DNA from: Rhizobacter sp.
Lineage (GTDB): Bacteria; Pseudomonadota; Gammaproteobacteria; Burkholderiales; Burkholderiaceae_C
DNA: 8,125 bases
Assembly: GCA_025351675.1 (NCBI GenBank)
Contig: JANXVK010000603.1
Location: 1-8,125 of the forward strand
Direction of reading: 5' to 3'
Position numbers and translations under genes: made by a program. Below are positions 5,849-8,125 of the stretch, one piece after another. How positions within the stretch are numbered: position 1 is the first letter of the stretch; the number at the start of each line of letters is the position of its first letter. Under the pieces are notes generated by a model. It was not told the origin of the DNA. It saw only the letters and a list, made by a program, of their open reading frames with translations, and did not search any database.

Positions 5849-6709
5849 ATGTCTGAACTCACATCCGCCGTTCCGGTCGCGCCGGTGGCGGCCAGCTCGG
5901 TGAAGAGCGCACCGCTGAAGACCAGCCAGTTCAAGGTCCCCGGCGAAGGCAACAGCGCCGGCATCAGCGTGACGACCGTGGTCGTGCTGCTCGCGCTGTG
6001 GGCGCTGATCACCAACATGGGCTGGGTCAAGCCGCTGTTTCTGCCGACGCCGCAAGCGGTGTTCCAGCAGTTCTACGAATACCTCACCGGCGCCGCGAAC
6101 GACAAGCCGCTCTGGCAGCACTTTCTCGCCAGCATGTTCCGCGTGTTCTCGGCGTTCGCGCTGGCCTGCATCACTGCGATCCCGATCGGCATCGCGATGG
6201 GCATGAGCCGCGTGATGCGCGGCATCTTCGACCCGCCGCTGGAGTTTTACCGCCCGCTGCCGCCGCTCGCCTACCTGCCGCTGATCATCATCTGGTTCGG
6301 CATCGACGAGCTGCCCAAGGTGCTGCTGATCTTCCTGAGCTGCTTCGCGCCGCTCGCGCTCGCCGCCCGCTCGGGCATGCGCAGCGCCTCGCAGGAGCAG
6401 ATCAACGCCGCGTACTCGATGGGTGCGAGCTACCTGCAGGTGATCCGCCACGTGATCCTGCCGTCGGCACTGCCCGACATCCTGATCGGCATGCGCATCG
6501 CGATCGGTTTCGGCTGGACCACGCTGGTCGCCGCCGAGATGGTCGCGGCCAATGTCGGTCTCGGCCAGATGGTGCTGAACGCATCGAACTTCCTGCGCAC
6601 CGACATCGTCATCATGGGCATCATCGTGATCGGCGTGGTCGCCTACATGTTCGATTTGCTGATGCGCTGGGTCGAAAGAAAGCTCGTGCCGTGGAAGGGC
6701 CGGATGTGA
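5849..6709 (+). CDS. tauC: Taurine ABC transporter, permease
   Basis: A 286-residue inner-membrane permease of the BPD_transp_1 (NitT/TauT) type. Hydrophobic segments run at about residues 41-56, 97-118, 141-151 with 157-173, 217-235 and 252-270. The cytoplasmic EAA loop that docks on TauB is INAAYSMGASYLQVIRHVIL (185-204), completed by PSALPD, with the conserved Gly192 and Pro205. The motif RPLPPLAYLPLIIIWFGIDE (135-154) is a strong family marker. The first ~40 residues are a polar, Ala/Pro/Ser/Lys-rich, probably disordered cytoplasmic tail. A strong RBS, GGAGG (5838-5842), lies 6 bases before the ATG and supports this start. Last gene of tauABC by spacing; the SulP gene follows 28 bases downstream and appears to have its own promoter element. 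Confidence 0.93.
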   Translation: MSELTSAVPVAPVAASSVKSAPLKTSQFKVPGEGNSAGISVTTVVVLLALWALITNMGWVKPLFLPTPQAVFQQFYEYLTGAANDKPLWQHFLASMFRVFSAFALACITAIPIGIAMGMSRVMRGIFDPPLEFYRPLPPLAYLPLIIIWFGIDELPKVLLIFLSCFAPLALAARSGMRSASQEQINAAYSMGASYLQVIRHVILPSALPDILIGMRIAIGFGWTTLVAAEMVAANVGLGQMVLNASNFLRTDIVIMGIIVIGVVAYMFDLLMRWVERKLVPWKGRM

Positions 6710-6723
6710 GGTCTGTCGGGCGG

Positions 6724-6729
6724 CACAAT
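6724..6729 (+). promoter_or_regulatory. Putative -10 element giving a leaderless SulP transcript
   Basis: CACAAT lies 8 bases before the ATG at 6738, so transcription starting about 7 bases after the hexamer would begin within a base or two of the start codon. No Shine-Dalgarno sequence exists between the tauC stop and this ATG. There is no clear -35, and the site overlaps no coding sequence. Transcription together with tauABC is not excluded. Confidence 0.4.
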
Positions 6730-6737
6730 AGCCGCTC

Positions 6738-8125
6738 ATGACCGAAGCCCTCTCGCGTGTATTTGGCCCTTGGGTGGGCCGGGTCGACAAGCTGACGCTT
6801 CGCGCCGACCTGGTTGCCGGCATCCTCGGCGCCTTGCTGGTGCTGCCGCAAGGCTTCGCGTTCGCGTCGCTCGCCGGTCTGCCGCCCGAGTACGGCCTGT
6901 ACACCGCGATCGTGCCCTGCGTCATCGCCGCACTGTTCGGCTCCAGCCTGCACGTGGTCTCGGGGCCGACCAACGCAAACTCGCTCGCGCTGTTCGCCAC
7001 GCTCGCGCCGCTCGCGATCGTCGGCTCGCCCGCCTACATCCAGCTCGCGCTAGCGGTCACGGTGCTGGTCGGGCTGATGCAGTGGCTGATCGGCGTGCTG
7101 CGGCTCGGGTCGATCGCCAACTTCATCTCGCCTTCGGCATTGCGCGGCTTCATGACCGGCGCCGCCGCGCTGATCGCGGTCCATTCGCTGACCGATCTGC
7201 TCGGTCTGGCGTCGCCCGAGAAGCACGGCACGGGCGCGCTGTTCGTGCACATCGGCCAGCACCTCGACGCAGTGCGCCCGGGTGCGCTGCTGGTCGGCGT
7301 GTTCACGCTGGTGGTCGTGCTGGTGTTCAGGCGCCTGCTGCCGAAGTGGCCGTTCATGCTGATCGGGCTGGCGGCCGGCACCGCGCTCGCAGCGCTGCTG
7401 AACAGCGCATCGCCGTGGCCGCTGTGGGGCGCGATCGCCGTGGTCGGCAGCATCCCGGCGATCGTGCCGCGCTTTCACTGGCCGGGCGTCGAGCTGAGCA
7501 GCATCCCCGAACTGCTGTCGATCGCGTTCGCGCTGACGATCGTCGCACTCGGCCAGTCGATCTCGATCGCGAAGGCGGTGGCGGCGCGTTCCGGTCAGGC
7601 GATCGACGCGAACCGCGAGTTCCGCGGCCAGGGGCTGTCGAACATCGTCGGCGGCTTCTTCTCGTCGTATGTGTCGTGCGGCTCGCTGAACCGTTCGATG
7701 CCGAACCTGGAGGCCGGCGCGCGCACGCCGCTGGCCGCGGTGTTTGCGTCGCTGTGGTTGCTGCTGCTGATCGCGTTCACGGCGCCGCTTCTGGCGCTGA
7801 TCCCGCTGCCGGCGATCGCCGCGCTGCTGCTGGTGATCGCGTGGTCGCTGTTCGACATCCCCGGCTGGCAGCGCCTGTGGCAGCAGAGCCGGCAGGACTT
7901 CACGATCGCGCTGGTGACCGGCCTCGCGACGATGACGATCCGCATCGAGATGGCGATCCTGCTTGGCACGATCCTGTCGTTGGTGACCTACCTGTACCGC
8001 ACCTCGCGGCCGTTCATGCGCGTGATGGGTTTCGACAGCACCGAGCACGAGCGGCCGTTCGTGGTGCGGGCCGACGTGCCGGTGCCGCTGCCAGAGTGCC
8101 CGCAGCTGAAGATGATCCGCATGGA
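6738..8125 (+). CDS. SulP-family inorganic anion (sulfate) transporter, C-terminus beyond window
   Basis: The visible 462 codons encode the SulP membrane domain: an N-terminal LPQGFAFASLAGLPPEYGLY (36-55), the GPTNANSLALFA segment (76-87), multiple hydrophobic helices throughout, and the late core motif SCGSLNRSMPNLEAGARTPL (313-332), which matches the usual SGSFNRSxxNxxAGARTPLA of proteobacterial SulPs. After the last helix (LLGTILSLVTYLYRTSRPF) the sequence enters the linker to the expected cytoplasmic STAS domain, which lies past the window. SulP proteins move sulfate, bicarbonate or dicarboxylates, usually inward by H+ or Na+ symport. Beside taurine genes, sulfate is the natural candidate, since taurine dissimilation releases sulfite and then sulfate, but substrate and direction are inferences. 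ATG at 6738 is chosen because it directly precedes the conserved N-terminus; it has no RBS, consistent with a leaderless transcript. Confidence 0.88.
   Translation, partial: MTEALSRVFGPWVGRVDKLTLRADLVAGILGALLVLPQGFAFASLAGLPPEYGLYTAIVPCVIAALFGSSLHVVSGPTNANSLALFATLAPLAIVGSPAYIQLALAVTVLVGLMQWLIGVLRLGSIANFISPSALRGFMTGAAALIAVHSLTDLLGLASPEKHGTGALFVHIGQHLDAVRPGALLVGVFTLVVVLVFRRLLPKWPFMLIGLAAGTALAALLNSASPWPLWGAIAVVGSIPAIVPRFHWPGVELSSIPELLSIAFALTIVALGQSISIAKAVAARSGQAIDANREFRGQGLSNIVGGFFSSYVSCGSLNRSMPNLEAGARTPLAAVFASLWLLLLIAFTAPLLALIPLPAIAALLLVIAWSLFDIPGWQRLWQQSRQDFTIALVTGLATMTIRIEMAILLGTILSLVTYLYRTSRPFMRVMGFDSTEHERPFVVRADVPVPLPECPQLKMIRM

Noticed and set aside
4943..7000. 685-codon open frame on the minus strand across tauB and tauC
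   Set aside because: Its translation is rich in His, Arg, Asp and Ala with no recognisable fold, and it is antisense to two genes whose motifs are fully intact. Long antisense frames are expected in such GC-rich coding DNA.
7050..8048. 332-codon minus-strand frame opposite the SulP gene
   Set aside because: Arg/Gln/His-rich composition typical of a GC-driven antisense frame; the plus-strand SulP protein is clearly the real product.
1..8125. A novel defence, mobile or CRISPR system
   Set aside because: I looked for repeat arrays, transposase or integrase genes, toxin-antitoxin pairs, tRNA genes and atypical small ORFs and saw none. All sizeable frames with real protein character belong to the taurine, DoxX and SulP genes.

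Overview
The window is a high-GC stretch, very rich in GCG, CTG, GTC and ATC codons, from what is most likely a betaproteobacterium of the order Burkholderiales. This placement is inferred from codon use and gene content only, since no marker gene is present. Eight genes are visible and all fit one theme: uptake and dissimilation of the C2 sulfonate taurine.

Layout: (1) 1-1516, minus strand, a two-gene operon with an NTF2/SnoaL-like small protein (tauX-type taurine dehydrogenase small subunit) followed 11 bases later by a DAO-fold FAD oxidoreductase (tauY-type large subunit), whose C-terminus lies beyond base 1. (2) 1741-3279, plus strand, a MocR-type regulator (GntR winged helix fused to a PLP aminotransferase-like domain), best read as TauR, divergent from tauXY. 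(3) 3299-3703, minus strand, a four-helix DoxX-family membrane protein, convergent with tauR. (4) 3975-6709, plus strand, tauA-tauB-tauC: periplasmic binding protein, ATPase and permease of an ABC importer. (5) 6738 to the window end, plus strand, a SulP-family anion transporter, cut before its C-terminal STAS region.

Proposed working: TauABC imports taurine; TauXY oxidatively deaminates it to sulfoacetaldehyde and ammonia; sulfoacetaldehyde would then go to acetyl phosphate and sulfite by Xsc (not in this window), and the sulfite to sulfate. No tauD dioxygenase is present, so the cluster looks like one for using taurine as carbon, nitrogen or energy source rather than only for sulfur scavenging. 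The SulP protein is positioned to handle the sulfate released, but import or export cannot be decided from sequence. DoxX is an unexplained membrane partner.

Regulation: both divergent spacers (1517-1740 and 3704-3974) hold candidate operators. A CTGGNNCT box occurs upstream of tauX and twice, 23 bp apart, upstream of tauA. It resembles the TauR direct-repeat motif CTGGACYTAA that I recall from Rhodobacter. A large nested inverted repeat lies just before tauR, and a GC hairpin followed by a T-rich stretch separates tauA from tauB. tauR and the SulP gene have no evident ribosome binding site but have -10-like hexamers 8-11 bases before their ATG, suggesting leaderless or near-leaderless transcripts.

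I see no RNA genes, mobile elements, CRISPR arrays or phage genes. This is an ordinary catabolic cluster whose less usual points are the DoxX insertion, the SulP partner and the regulatory architecture.
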